Below, in pieces: positions 33,011-41,637 of a stretch of DNA of 64,000 nt. How positions within the stretch are numbered: the first letter of the stretch is position 1; every line of letters begins with the position of its first letter. Below the pieces are notes generated by a model. That model saw only the letters and a list, made by a program, of their open reading frames with translations. It did no database searches and was not told the origin of the DNA. Both the position numbers and the translations under genes were made by a program. This DNA comes from Actinoplanes sp. M2I2 (GTDB taxonomy: Bacteria; Actinomycetota; Actinomycetes; Mycobacteriales; Micromonosporaceae). The stretch covers positions 1 through 64,000 of the forward strand of contig NZ_JALPVJ010000005.1 in assembly GCF_023544445.1 (NCBI RefSeq), written 5' to 3'.

Positions 33011-33026
33011 GCGGCAGGATGGGCAG

Positions 33027-33683
33027 ATGCGGATCCTGGTGGTCGAGGACGAGCCGCTGCTGGCCGACGCGGTGGCGCAGGGGTTGCGTCACGACGCGCA
33101 CGCGGTCGACGTGGTCTACGACGGCGGCGCCGCGCTGGAACGGGTCGGCGTCAACGACTACGACGTGGTGGTGCTCGACCGGGATCTGCCGGTGGTGCAC
33201 GGCGACGACGTGTGCCGGGCGCTGGTCGAGCGGGGCGGCGACACGCGGGTGCTGATGCTGACCGCCGCGGCCGGGGTCGACGACCGGGTCACCGGCTTGT
33301 CGCTGGGCGCCGACGACTACCTGCCGAAGCCGTTCGCGCTGCGGGAGCTGAGCGCCCGGGTCATCGCGCTGGGCCGCCGGGCCCGGCCGGCCGCCCCGCC
33401 GGTGCTGCGCCGGGCCGGCATCAGCCTCGACCCGCACCGGCGCGAGGTGTACCGCGACGGACGGTACGTTCCCCTGTCCCGCAAGGAATTCGCCGTGCTG
33501 GCCGAGTTGCTGCGCGCCGACGGGACAGCGGTGTCGGCCGAGACACTGCTCGAGAAGGCGTGGGACGAGAACGCCGACCCGTTCACCCACGCCGTCCGCA
33601 TGACGATCCTGAAGCTGCGCCGCAAACTCGGCGACCCACCCGTCGTCCTCACCGAAGCAGGAGTGGGGTACCGCATCCCATGA
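33027..33683 (+). CDS. OmpR-family response regulator
   Basis: A 218-residue regulator: receiver domain with acidic pocket 'VVEDEPLLADA', phosphoacceptor Asp51 in 'VVVLDRDLPVVHG' and the conserved Lys in 'GADDYLPKPFALREL'. A winged-helix OmpR effector follows ('YVPLSRKEFAVLAELLRADG', 'AVRMTILKLRRKLGDPP'). Its stop overlaps the kinase start (ATGA). Divergent placement suggests it controls the lipoprotein/MacAB-like operon. Confidence 0.95.
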   Translation: MRILVVEDEPLLADAVAQGLRHDAHAVDVVYDGGAALERVGVNDYDVVVLDRDLPVVHGDDVCRALVERGGDTRVLMLTAAAGVDDRVTGLSLGADDYLPKPFALRELSARVIALGRRARPAAPPVLRRAGISLDPHRREVYRDGRYVPLSRKEFAVLAELLRADGTAVSAETLLEKAWDENADPFTHAVRMTILKLRRKLGDPPVVLTEAGVGYRIP

Positions 33684-34795
33684 GACTCACCGTGCGTGGC
33701 CGGCTCACCCTCGTCTACGGGGGATTGTTCGTGCTCGCGGGCCTGGTGCTGCTCGGCGCCACCGCTGTGCTGGTGTCGCAGCGGCTGCCCAACGTGCTCG
33801 CCAAGTCCGAGCGGACGGCTCCCCTGCCCGGCGTGGCCGGCGACCTGACTGAGACGCGGCAGTACTTCGAGGCGAGCGCCAGCGGCGCAGTGAGCACGCT
33901 GCTGTCCCAGGGCGGGATAGCGCTGCTCGTGGTGAGCGCCGCCGCCATCGCCCTGGGCTGGCTGATCGCCGGCCGCATGCTGCACCCGCTGCAGCAGATC
34001 ACCGCAACCGCCCGCCGCATCGCCGACGCGCCCGACGCCGACCGCGGTCTGCACGAGCGGATCGCGCTGACCGGTCCCGACGACGAGATCAAGGAGCTCG
34101 CCGACACGTTCGACATCATGCTGGCCCGGCTCGACCACTCGTTCGACGGCCAGCGGCGGTTCATCGCGAGCGCCTCGCACGAACTGCGCACCCCGCTGAC
34201 CCTCAACCGCACGCTGCTCGAGGTGGCGCTCACCCAGGAAGCCGCGCCCGAGCAGGTACGCCAGCTCGGCACGACGCTGCTGGCCATCAACGACCGGCAC
34301 GGCCGGCTGATCGACGGCCTGCTGCTGCTGGCCCAGTCCGAGCGACCGGTGGCCGAGCGGTCCTATGTCGACCTGGCCGACATCGTCGACCACGTCGCCG
34401 TCTCGGACACGGTCAAGGTGATCACCGAGCCCGGCGAAGCGACGGTGTCCGGCAACCCGGTGCTGCTCGAGCGGCTGGTGCAAAATCTGGTCGAGAACGG
34501 CGTACGCCACAACCTGCCCGCGAACGGCTGGGTCCGGGTACGCACCGGCTCACGGGCGGACGGCTGGGCCGTGCTCGAGGTCAGCAACTCGGGCCCGGTC
34601 GTGCCCCGATACGAGGTGCCCGGCCTGTTCGAGCCCTTCCACCGGTACGGCACGGAACGACTGCACGCGTCCGGCGCCGGCCTGGGCCTGTCGATCGTCC
34701 GAGCCGTGGCCCGCGCCCACGGCGGCGAAGCCCGAGCCGACGCCCGCGACGAGGGCGGCCTGATCGTCACGGTCACCCTGCCGCGAGCCCTCTGA
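33680..34795 (+). CDS. Sensor histidine kinase
   Basis: A 371-residue kinase: two membrane segments (about 10-32 and 79-98) with a short extracytoplasmic loop of roughly 45 residues, HAMP (98-155), dimerisation helix with His167 in 'FIASASHELRTPLTLNRTLL', N-box 'LVQNLVENGVRHNLP' and G-boxes 'SGAGLGLSIVRAVARAHGG'. The small sensor loop suggests it detects a membrane or envelope signal, perhaps with help from the neighbouring lipoprotein (inference). It is cognate to the regulator just upstream. Confidence 0.93.
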   Translation: MRLTVRGRLTLVYGGLFVLAGLVLLGATAVLVSQRLPNVLAKSERTAPLPGVAGDLTETRQYFEASASGAVSTLLSQGGIALLVVSAAAIALGWLIAGRMLHPLQQITATARRIADAPDADRGLHERIALTGPDDEIKELADTFDIMLARLDHSFDGQRRFIASASHELRTPLTLNRTLLEVALTQEAAPEQVRQLGTTLLAINDRHGRLIDGLLLLAQSERPVAERSYVDLADIVDHVAVSDTVKVITEPGEATVSGNPVLLERLVQNLVENGVRHNLPANGWVRVRTGSRADGWAVLEVSNSGPVVPRYEVPGLFEPFHRYGTERLHASGAGLGLSIVRAVARAHGGEARADARDEGGLIVTVTLPRAL

Positions 34796-34808
34796 CCCCG
34801 GACCCGGC

Positions 34809-34960
34809 TCGCGGTTCCGCCCGCTGCCCCGTCGCTGTACCGCCCGCCGCCCCGTCGCTGTACCGCCCGCCGCCCCGTCGCTGTACCGCCCGCCGCCCCG
34901 TCGTTCTTCCGCCCGCCGCCCCGTCGTTCTTCCGCCCGCCGCCCCGCTGCTCTTCCGTTC
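34809..34960. repeat. 23-bp tandem repeat (about 6.5 copies)
   Basis: Between the convergent kinase and membrane-protein genes the sequence repeats every 23 bp. The tetramer GTCG (GCTG in the last copy, at 34945-34948) lies at 34831, 34854, 34877, 34900 and 34923. Units have the form GTCGCTGTAC followed by CGCCCGCCGCCCC; later copies carry TTCTTC in place of CTGTAC. The period is not a multiple of three, so it is not coding. It looks like a minisatellite that may vary in copy number. Confidence 0.85.
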
Positions 34961-34967
34961 GCCGACC

Positions 34968-35831
34968 TCAGTCGGGTTCCGTCTCTCCGCCGTCGGGGTG
35001 GTCGGCCATCACCGAGGCGTCGACGCGGCCCACCGTCATCCGGTCGAACAGCGGCGACAGATCGGGCGACCGATAACCCGGCTTGATGACCATCATGGCG
35101 CCCTCGGCGCCGGGCAGGCAGATACCCAGCCCGGCCGGCAGTCCTTCGCGTTCGATCACCCGCCGCTCGGGAAACCCCGGTCCGCAGCGGCCGTACGCCC
35201 CATCCGGCCGACTGATGATCGCGTCGACGTACTGCAGACCCGTCCCGTCGTCGCGCAAGGACATCGACACGGTGTAGCGGCCGGCCCAGGTGCCGCTCAG
35301 GTGGTGACCCGGCACCTGCGGAACGTAGAGCGGCAGTCCGACCGCCTCGAACTTCCCGGCGCGCCACCGGTGCTGGCAGACCCAGGTGAACAGCACCGCG
35401 ACGGCGAGAACGAGAGCGAGCCCGGCCACCGCCCATCGCTTGCCGTTCGAGGTCGCCGAGGCCTCGACCAGCACGTGCGTCATGATCGCCGCGGTGCCCC
35501 AGATGAGCGCGGCCCCGGCGTTGTCCCGTTCGAGACCGGCCACGAGTGGCAGCACCACCACCGGCAGCAGCACCAACGGGACCACGACGTGCGCCGGCGA
35601 CCACGCACGCCCCGCACCTGGCAGCACTCGAATCCCCGCGATGACCATCGCGGCGCCGATCCCCCCGGCCAGCGACCCGAACAACCCGATCGAGAAGTCC
35701 TGATCGGCGTAGTCCATGACCTGATATTCACCGAGCCCGGCGAACACCATCCCGAGCGCCACGGCCGTGACCGTCCCACAGACCAGACCCCTGATCACCC
35801 ACGAGCCCGGCGCCGCCGCATCGACAGTCAT
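34968..35831 (-). CDS. Membrane protein with C-terminal extracytoplasmic domain
   Basis: A 287-residue protein. Five or so hydrophobic segments occupy the first 150 residues ('WVIRGLVCGTVTAVALGMVF', 'VVPLVLLPVVVLPLVAGL', 'RWAVAGLALVLAVAVLFTWV'). A soluble C-terminal region follows with 'LSGTWAGRYTVSMSLRDDGT' and two Cys ('YGRCGPGFPE', 'GLGICLPGAEG'). No family was recognised. ATG at 35831 is used; the 113-residue extension upstream in the same frame is the translated repeat region and not convincing. Confidence 0.7.
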   Translation of the reverse strand: MTVDAAAPGSWVIRGLVCGTVTAVALGMVFAGLGEYQVMDYADQDFSIGLFGSLAGGIGAAMVIAGIRVLPGAGRAWSPAHVVVPLVLLPVVVLPLVAGLERDNAGAALIWGTAAIMTHVLVEASATSNGKRWAVAGLALVLAVAVLFTWVCQHRWRAGKFEAVGLPLYVPQVPGHHLSGTWAGRYTVSMSLRDDGTGLQYVDAIISRPDGAYGRCGPGFPERRVIEREGLPAGLGICLPGAEGAMMVIKPGYRSPDLSPLFDRMTVGRVDASVMADHPDGGETEPD

Positions 35832-35899
35832 CACCCGATCTTCGCAACACCCGGCAAAGCCCCGCCGCTGCCCGCGGACAGCGCGGCACGAGCGGCGAT

Positions 35900-36215
35900 G
35901 GCAAAGGCGGCGATTCCGCCAGCGGCACATCGCGGGTAGCAAGCCGCAGTTCCGAGCAACACCGGTGGCGCCTCCGCGGGCGACGAAGCCGGCGTTTCCA
36001 CCAGCGGCGCAGCGCGAGTAGCAAAGCGCGGTTCCGAGCAACACCGGCGGCACCTCCGCGGGCGACGCAGCGTGAGACGAAGCCGGCGTTTCCACCGGCG
36101 GCGCAGCGCGGGCTGCGCAGACGGGCGGCGGGCGGGCGGCGAGACGGCGCCTGCGTGGGCAGCTCAACACGGGCGGCGGGCGGGCGGCGAGACGGCGCCT
36201 GCATGGCAGCGCAAG
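35900..36215. repeat. Two nested arrays of long direct repeats in a gene-free region
   Basis: The 454 bp between the two flanking starts and stops (35832-36285) holds no convincing gene. GTTCCGAGCAACACCGG begins at 35949 and 36031 (period 82), with the unit's second half ('CCGGCGTTTCCACC') also appearing in degenerate form at about 35905-35948. A second array starting ACGGGCGGCGGGCGGGCGG at 36121 and 36169 has period 48. Short frames across it translate as repeated Arg/Ala/Pro sequence and are discounted. Confidence 0.8.
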
Positions 36216-36285
36216 ATGAGCAACACCAGCGTGAGGGGCAGCCCGCGTGAGCGGCAGCGTGCGGACGGCACCCAGCGGGTGGGTG

Positions 36286-37149
36286 TCAGGCTGTGACGTC
36301 GGCTCGGGAGGTGGTGTCGGTGGCGTCGTCGGACGGGGTGTAGGTGGCGGCGTGGCGGGCCAGGCCGATGACGCCGAGGGTCATGAGCGCGGCGGCGCCG
36401 GCGATGACGGCCACGCCGACGGCGCCGAAGCGGAAGCTCTCGCCGAAGACGATGACGCCGGCGGTCGCGGCGACGACCGGGTTGGTGACGCTCACCGTGG
36501 CCAGCGGGGCAGCCAGGCCGGCGCGGCCGTAGGAGAGCTGGCTCAGCAGGTAGCCGCCCGTCGAGAAGACGAGCACCGCGACCGCGGCGAGCGGCGACAC
36601 GGCGGCGGCGCCGCCGTCGGAGAGCGCGGCCAGCACTGCCTTGGAGAGCACCGAGGCGATGCCGAACGCCGTGCCCGCCGCGGCCGCCAGCAGGATCGAC
36701 CGCACCCGCGGGCCGGTGCGCCACGCGGCCAGCGACAACAGCACCACCAAGCCGACGGTGATCAGGATGAGACGGCGGTCGGCCGGCGCGCCGAGCAGCT
36801 CGGGATCGGGGGGCTCGACGGACAGCGACAGGATCAGGGACAGGCCGACCACGGTGAGGATCGCGTCGACCCAGGCGGCGCGGCTGATCGGGATCTGCAG
36901 ACGCACGGCGGCGATCGGCAGCGCGAAGAGCAGGGTCAGCGTGCCCAGCGCCTGTACCACGGCGATCGTGCCGAAATTGAGCGCGACCACGTGCAGCACG
37001 ACGCCACCACCGGTGAGCAGCAGGGCGACCGCCCACCGCGTCACCCCGCGCTGACCGTGCTCGGCCAGACGTTCCTGGGCGACCGCCGCAGCCGCGTAGC
37101 TGGCTGCGGAAAGCACCGAGAACGCGACCGCCCACCCCAGCGATCCCAT
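36286..37149 (-). CDS. DMT-superfamily (EamA-like) transporter
   Basis: A 287-residue protein with about ten hydrophobic segments arranged as two five-helix halves, starting 'GSLGWAVAFSVLSAASYAAA'. Landmarks are 'VVALNFGTIAVVQALGTLTL' and 'LATVSVTNPVVAATAGVIVF' with 'GESFRFG', the usual GE motif near the end of the second half. ATG at 37149 has GAGGGGG eight bases upstream. Substrate unknown. Confidence 0.85.
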   Translation of the reverse strand: MGSLGWAVAFSVLSAASYAAAAVAQERLAEHGQRGVTRWAVALLLTGGGVVLHVVALNFGTIAVVQALGTLTLLFALPIAAVRLQIPISRAAWVDAILTVVGLSLILSLSVEPPDPELLGAPADRRLILITVGLVVLLSLAAWRTGPRVRSILLAAAAGTAFGIASVLSKAVLAALSDGGAAAVSPLAAVAVLVFSTGGYLLSQLSYGRAGLAAPLATVSVTNPVVAATAGVIVFGESFRFGAVGVAVIAGAAALMTLGVIGLARHAATYTPSDDATDTTSRADVTA

Positions 37150-37190
37150 GTGCACCCCCTCGGACGAGTCTGCCAGACCCGCGCTGCAGC

Positions 37191-37412
37191 TCAGCCCGTG
37201 TCGCATGTCACCCGTGCGTGGCGGCGGGCCTCGGCCAGCCGGGCCGCGTGGCGGTCGATCAAGCCGTGGGCCCGGCGGCGGGCGTGGTGCTCCCGCTCGG
37301 CCCGGCGGGCCACACGACGGCGTTCGGACTCCTCGGCGGCGGCGTGAACGCGCTCCGGCCAGGTCTGCGGCTCGGTGCGCGGCTGAGGATCCCAGATCCT
37401 TCTTGGTGACAT
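37191..37412 (-). CDS. Small, highly charged hypothetical protein
   Basis: A 73-residue protein: 'MSPRRIWDPQPRTEPQTWPE', then a long Arg/Glu/Ala helix ('EESERRRVARRAEREHHARR'). It has good coding bias and a plausible ATG, but no clear ribosome site. It lies between the DMT gene and the divergent kinase gene. No function recognised; a coiled or nucleic-acid-binding helix is possible. Confidence 0.55.
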   Translation of the reverse strand: MSPRRIWDPQPRTEPQTWPERVHAAAEESERRRVARRAEREHHARRRAHGLIDRHAARLAEARRHARVTCDTG

Positions 37413-37486
37413 GGGGAGATTGTTCCGTGGGGGTGTGACAGAAAATCTCCCTCGCTCAGGACGGGTCCGGCTGTCACGATCACGGG

Positions 37487-38407
37487 ATGGTGCCGGCAGC
37501 CGGAACGAGGATCGGGTGGGCTGATCTGCCCGCCGACGTACGCGAACAGGTCGAGGGGATCATCGGTGGGCGGGTCGTCGAGGCCGTGTCGCAGACCGGC
37601 GGTTTCTCCCCGGGCACAGCCGACCGGGTGGTCACCGAGGCCGGCCGTCGTGCTTTCGTCAAGGCGGTCACCCCGGCCCTCAACGAGCACTCGGCCGAGC
37701 TGGCCCGGCAGGAGACGCGCATCACCTCGGCCCTGCCCGACCACGTCCCCGCGCCGCGGGTGCTGGGCTGGATCGACGACGGCGACTGGGTCGTGCTGGT
37801 CCTCGAGGACATCGAGGGCTCTCACCCCCGTACGCCCTGGGTGGAGGGTGAGATCGACGCGGCCGTGACCGCCCTCGCCCAGCTCGCCGAATCGCTCACG
37901 CCGGCGCCGTTGACCGTCCCGGCCGTGACCTCGATCCTCACCGAGGGCTTCGCCGGCTGGCGACGGATCGCCGCCGACCCACCGGCCGACCTCGACCCGT
38001 GGGCCGCCGCACACCTGCCCGAGCTGATCGCCGCGGCCGAGCGTGGACTGGCCGCCATCAGCACCGGGGACACGCTGGCGCACTGTGACATCCGGGCCGA
38101 CAACATGCTCGTCCGTCCCGACGGGCGGCTCGTGATCGTCGACTGGCCGTGGGGCGCCATCGCGCCGATCTGGTTCGACCGGGTGCTTCTGGCGCTCAAC
38201 GTCACCGTGCACGGCGGCGATCCCGAACGGGTGATCGCGGGCCTCGACCGGCGGATCGTCACCGACGTCTTCGCGGGATTCGCCGGGTTCTTCCGCGACG
38301 TCTCGCGCCTCGCGCCGCCGCCGTCCCTGCCCTCCGTCCGGGCGTTCCAGCGATGGCAGGCCGACGCGCTGCTGCCCTGGCTCGGCACGGAACTGCGCAC
38401 GTCGTGA
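37487..38407 (+). CDS. Aminoglycoside-phosphotransferase-fold kinase
   Basis: A 306-residue APH-family protein: ATP-lobe Lys in 'GRRAFVKAVTP', hinge 'WVVLVLEDIEG', catalytic loop 'LAHCDIRADNMLVRPDG' (His-x-Asp-x4-Asn) and metal Asp in 'LVIVDWPWGA'. The Asp-Trp-Pro-Trp form is common among actinobacterial members of unknown substrate. Not closely alike the kinase at 712-1518, which has a different length and N-terminus. It stands alone between the small charged protein and serA. Confidence 0.85.
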   Translation: MVPAAGTRIGWADLPADVREQVEGIIGGRVVEAVSQTGGFSPGTADRVVTEAGRRAFVKAVTPALNEHSAELARQETRITSALPDHVPAPRVLGWIDDGDWVVLVLEDIEGSHPRTPWVEGEIDAAVTALAQLAESLTPAPLTVPAVTSILTEGFAGWRRIAADPPADLDPWAAAHLPELIAAAERGLAAISTGDTLAHCDIRADNMLVRPDGRLVIVDWPWGAIAPIWFDRVLLALNVTVHGGDPERVIAGLDRRIVTDVFAGFAGFFRDVSRLAPPPSLPSVRAFQRWQADALLPWLGTELRTS

Positions 38408-38591
38408 CGTCCGGGCCATCGATCTGATCCGCAGCGACGCCCCACGCGTATCCCCGCCCGCCGGCACCGGCATCGCATCAGGTGGGAGGTCCGGCACACC
38501 GGCCGGGGGCGGGCGGTCCAGGGCACTAGTCTGGGTAGTCGGGCTTCGGCGTGGCGGCCCGGACCGGCCACCATCACACACGGAACGGAAC

Positions 38592-39809
38592 ATGATGACC
38601 GACCAGGCCAAGGTGCGAGTCCTCCTGTTGGAGAGCATCCATCCCGACGCGGTGTCCCGGCTCGAGGCGGGCGGATACGAGGTCGAGTCCGTCCGCAACG
38701 CCCTCGACGAGTCCGAGCTGATCGCCCGCATCCGCGGCGTCCACTTGCTCGGCATCCGCTCCAAGACCCAGGTCACGGCCAAGGTCCTCGACGCGGCCGA
38801 CAGCCTCGTCGCGATCGGCGCGTTCTGCATCGGCACCGACCAGATCGACCTGACCGCCGCCTCGGCGAATGGCATCGCCGTGTTCAACGCGCCGTTCTCC
38901 AACACCCGCTCGGTCGTCGAGCTGGCGATCGCCGAGATCATCTCGATGACCCGGCGGCTGACCGAGAAGAACGCGCTGATGCACACCGGCGTCTGGGACA
39001 AGTCGGCCGAGGGCGCTCACGAGATCCGCGGCCGCCGGCTCGGCATCATCGGGTACGGCAACATCGGCACCCAGCTGTCGGTGCTCGCGGAAAACCTCGG
39101 CATGTACGTGTCCTTCTACGACACCGCCGACAAGCTCGCTCTGAGCAACGCCCACCGCTGCGCGAGCATCGAGGAGCTGCTCGAGACCAGCGACGTCGTG
39201 ACCCTGCACGTCGACGGTCGCCCCGGTAACGCCGGCTTCTTCGGCGCCGAGCAGTTCAAGCGGATGCGCGAGGGCGCCCTCTTCCTCAACCTCTCGCGCG
39301 GCATCGTGGTCGACCACGTCGCGCTGCGCGAGGCCCTCGAGAGCGGCCATCTCGCCGGCGCCGCGGTCGACGTCTTCCCGTCCGAGCCCAAGGGCCGTGG
39401 CGACGAGTTCGTCTCCGAGCTGCGCGGGCTGCCCAACGTGATCCTCACCCCGCACATCGGCGGCTCGACCGAGGAGGCGCAGTCCGACATCGGCGGGTTC
39501 GTGGCCAACAAGCTGGCCTCGTTCGTCGAGGACGGCAACACCACCCTGAGCGTCAACCTGCCCGGCGTCGCGCTGCCCGAGCAGGCCGGTCAGAGCCGCA
39601 TCGGCCATGTGCACGTCAACACCCCGGGCGTGCTGGCCCAGGTCAACAGCATCCTCGCCGAGCACAAGGTCAACGTGGAGGGTCAACTGCTGAGCACCCG
39701 CGGCGAGTACGGCTATCTGATCACCGACATCAGCGGTGGCTTCAGCGACGAGGTGCTGGAGCGGCTGCGCGCGATGGAGCAGACCGTCCGCCTGCGCGTG
39801 CTGTCCTGA
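38592..39809 (+). CDS. serA: D-3-phosphoglycerate dehydrogenase with ACT domain
   Basis: A 405-residue enzyme for the first step of serine synthesis (3-phosphoglycerate to 3-phosphohydroxypyruvate, NAD+). Substrate site 'IGAFCIGTDQIDL' and 'NAPFSNTRSVVELAIAEII', Rossmann 'RLGIIGYGNIGTQLS', catalytic Arg in 'LNLSRGIVVDH' and His in 'ILTPHIGGSTEEAQ'. A C-terminal ACT-like regulatory domain begins near 335 ('GHVHVNTPGVLAQVNSILAE'). Length and layout are those of the short E. coli type, not the long type with an extra ASB domain. GGAAC precedes the first ATG; a second ATG follows directly. Confidence 0.95.
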   Translation: MMTDQAKVRVLLLESIHPDAVSRLEAGGYEVESVRNALDESELIARIRGVHLLGIRSKTQVTAKVLDAADSLVAIGAFCIGTDQIDLTAASANGIAVFNAPFSNTRSVVELAIAEIISMTRRLTEKNALMHTGVWDKSAEGAHEIRGRRLGIIGYGNIGTQLSVLAENLGMYVSFYDTADKLALSNAHRCASIEELLETSDVVTLHVDGRPGNAGFFGAEQFKRMREGALFLNLSRGIVVDHVALREALESGHLAGAAVDVFPSEPKGRGDEFVSELRGLPNVILTPHIGGSTEEAQSDIGGFVANKLASFVEDGNTTLSVNLPGVALPEQAGQSRIGHVHVNTPGVLAQVNSILAEHKVNVEGQLLSTRGEYGYLITDISGGFSDEVLERLRAMEQTVRLRVLS

Positions 39810-39837
39810 CCCGTCGGCACTGATCTGCCGGTCGTAA

Positions 39838-39870
39838 CTGAGAGGGGCGCCGAACCGGCGCCCCTCTCAG
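39838..39870. terminator. Bidirectional hairpin terminator between serA and the convergent gene
   Basis: A perfect 15-bp stem, CTGAGAGGGGCGCCG (39838-39852) and its complement (39856-39870), closes a three-base loop. It lies 28 bases after the serA stop and includes the stop codon of the convergent gene. No U-tract follows, which is usual for actinobacterial terminators. Confidence 0.85.
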
Positions 39871-41429
39871 CCGTTCTCGACCGTGAGCGCGGTGATCGGC
39901 GCGCCCGCGCCGACGTCGTAGCGGTTCTGCACCGCCCAGTTCTTCGGCGTGAGCGTCGAGCCGGGCACCACATCCCGGAGCGTACGGGTGCCGGCGACCA
40001 CGGTCTTGGCGCCGCCGCCCACCTTCACCCGCACCGGGCTGCCGGCCGGCGACCGCACGACCAGCTTCTCCACCGCGCCGTTCACCTTGATCGGCACGGT
40101 GCCGTCGGGACGCGCGAGGGTCAGCTGCGCCGAGCGCGTGCCGCCGACCATCTCGACCCCGCTGACCTGCCCGCCGCTGAGGTCGAGGACCTGCTCCTCG
40201 GCATAGCCGGCCAGGCGCACCGACCAGCGCACCTTGGCCGCCAGCACGACGTCGATCACGCCGCCGGTGCCGTCGCCGTCGCTGGTGACCTGCAGTTTCA
40301 CGTCGTCGTTGCGGAGCGCCGGGCTGGGCCGGAAGCCGGCGTCCTCGGGGGTGGAGATGCGGAACAGGTCGTCGCCGAGCTCGCCGATCGAGAGGTTGAC
40401 CCGGTTGGCCGCGGCCAGCATCTCGAAGGTGGCCTGGCTGCGGTTGTCGAGCGGGGCGGTCACGGTGCGCTTGCCGGACTCGCCCGCGCCGAGCTGGAGG
40501 ACCGAGTCGAGCTCGTCGTCGTTGCCGGTGAAGTAGACGACCCCGACGATGCCGCCGGCGATCAGCACGATCAGGCTGAGCAGGACGATGCCGACGGTGA
40601 CCGCACGTGACTGACGGGGCGGCGCGGCCACCTCGCCGGCGCGGACCGGCGGCGCCACCGGGCGGCGCTCGGCCGTCTCGGAGAGCGCACGCTGCTCATC
40701 GGCGTCGAGGAAACGGCGGAACTCGCCGGTGTCGGCGACGCGGCGCTGCTCCCCGGTGCCACCGGCACGCCGGACCGGAAGCTCGGACGGATCCGCACCC
40801 GTCGGCGCCGGCCAGACGGCCTGACCCGACGAGGAAGACCACCCGGAATCAGCCGACGAGGACGACCATCCGGACTCGGCCGAAGCGGCGGGCCACGCGG
40901 ACTCGGCCGAAGCAGCCGGCCACGCCGGCTCGGCCGAAGCAGCAGGCAACGTCGGCTCAGCCGACGGGGAGAACCGCGCCGACTCCCCCGAAGCAGCCGG
41001 CCACGCGGGCTCAGCCGACGGAGAGAACCGCGCGGGCTCCCCCGAAGCGGCCGGCCATGCGCGCTCGGCCGGCCGGCTCCCGGTCGGCGGCGGAGCCGGC
41101 GGCGTCGGCGGCGGAGCCGGCGGCGTCGGCGGCGTCGCTGCCGCAGGCGTCGCTGCTATGGGCGTCGCTGCCGCGGGCGGCGCCATCGGCGGGGCCGCGG
41201 GCGCGGCCGGCGACGTGGGTGACGCCGGGTGACGTACGGGAGAGATCGGCTCCGACGAGAAGCCGAAGGAGATCCGGCTGGAGGTCGCCCCCGGCGCGCC
41301 CGGCCCGAAATCCTCAGCGTTCACGACCGGAGTCTCCCCGGTCGCGGTCTCCCCGGCCGGGCCCGCTCCGCCGGCTCCGAACCACCGGGGTGGGTCGGTC
41401 GCCGGGCGGGCCGGTGGTCGGCGGTACAT
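39867..41429 (-). CDS. Single-pass membrane protein with Pro/Ala-rich repeat domain
   Basis: A 520-residue protein. The N-terminal 270 residues are cytoplasmic and low in complexity: a Pro/Ala/Thr stretch, then ten nine-residue units (about 124-213) alternating 'AWPAASGEP', 'ARFSPSAEP' and 'GWSSSSADS'. One membrane segment ('VTVGIVLLSLIVLIAGGIVG', about 276-301) leads to a 220-residue extracytoplasmic part with beta-rich character ('ALRNDDVKLQVTSDGDGTGG'). The start 'MYRRPPARPATDPP' is a best guess; an ATG 36 codons upstream is possible. Function unknown; the layout resembles a signalling or scaffold protein. Confidence 0.7.
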   Translation of the reverse strand: MYRRPPARPATDPPRWFGAGGAGPAGETATGETPVVNAEDFGPGAPGATSSRISFGFSSEPISPVRHPASPTSPAAPAAPPMAPPAAATPIAATPAAATPPTPPAPPPTPPAPPPTGSRPAERAWPAASGEPARFSPSAEPAWPAASGESARFSPSAEPTLPAASAEPAWPAASAESAWPAASAESGWSSSSADSGWSSSSGQAVWPAPTGADPSELPVRRAGGTGEQRRVADTGEFRRFLDADEQRALSETAERRPVAPPVRAGEVAAPPRQSRAVTVGIVLLSLIVLIAGGIVGVVYFTGNDDELDSVLQLGAGESGKRTVTAPLDNRSQATFEMLAAANRVNLSIGELGDDLFRISTPEDAGFRPSPALRNDDVKLQVTSDGDGTGGVIDVVLAAKVRWSVRLAGYAEEQVLDLSGGQVSGVEMVGGTRSAQLTLARPDGTVPIKVNGAVEKLVVRSPAGSPVRVKVGGGAKTVVAGTRTLRDVVPGSTLTPKNWAVQNRYDVGAGAPITALTVENG

Positions 41430-41637
41430 GGTGTCGCGGGAGCCGCCCCCAGGCGATCCCGGTATCGACGGCTCGGCCACCGCCACATCGGACGGTGTCC
41501 CACCAGCCGCTGCTCGGTCAGCTGCTGCTCGGTCCACGCGAAGCCCTTCCCCTGTCGGCGCGGTGTCGCGCCATTCCCCGGAAACAGGTACGGATTTCGC
41601 GTCTTCCCGGATGAGTACCGAGCAGAACTACTTAGGG

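Noticed and set aside
34809..34960. Possible CRISPR array
   Set aside because: Units abut one another with no unique spacers and differ by substitutions, so it is a tandem minisatellite.
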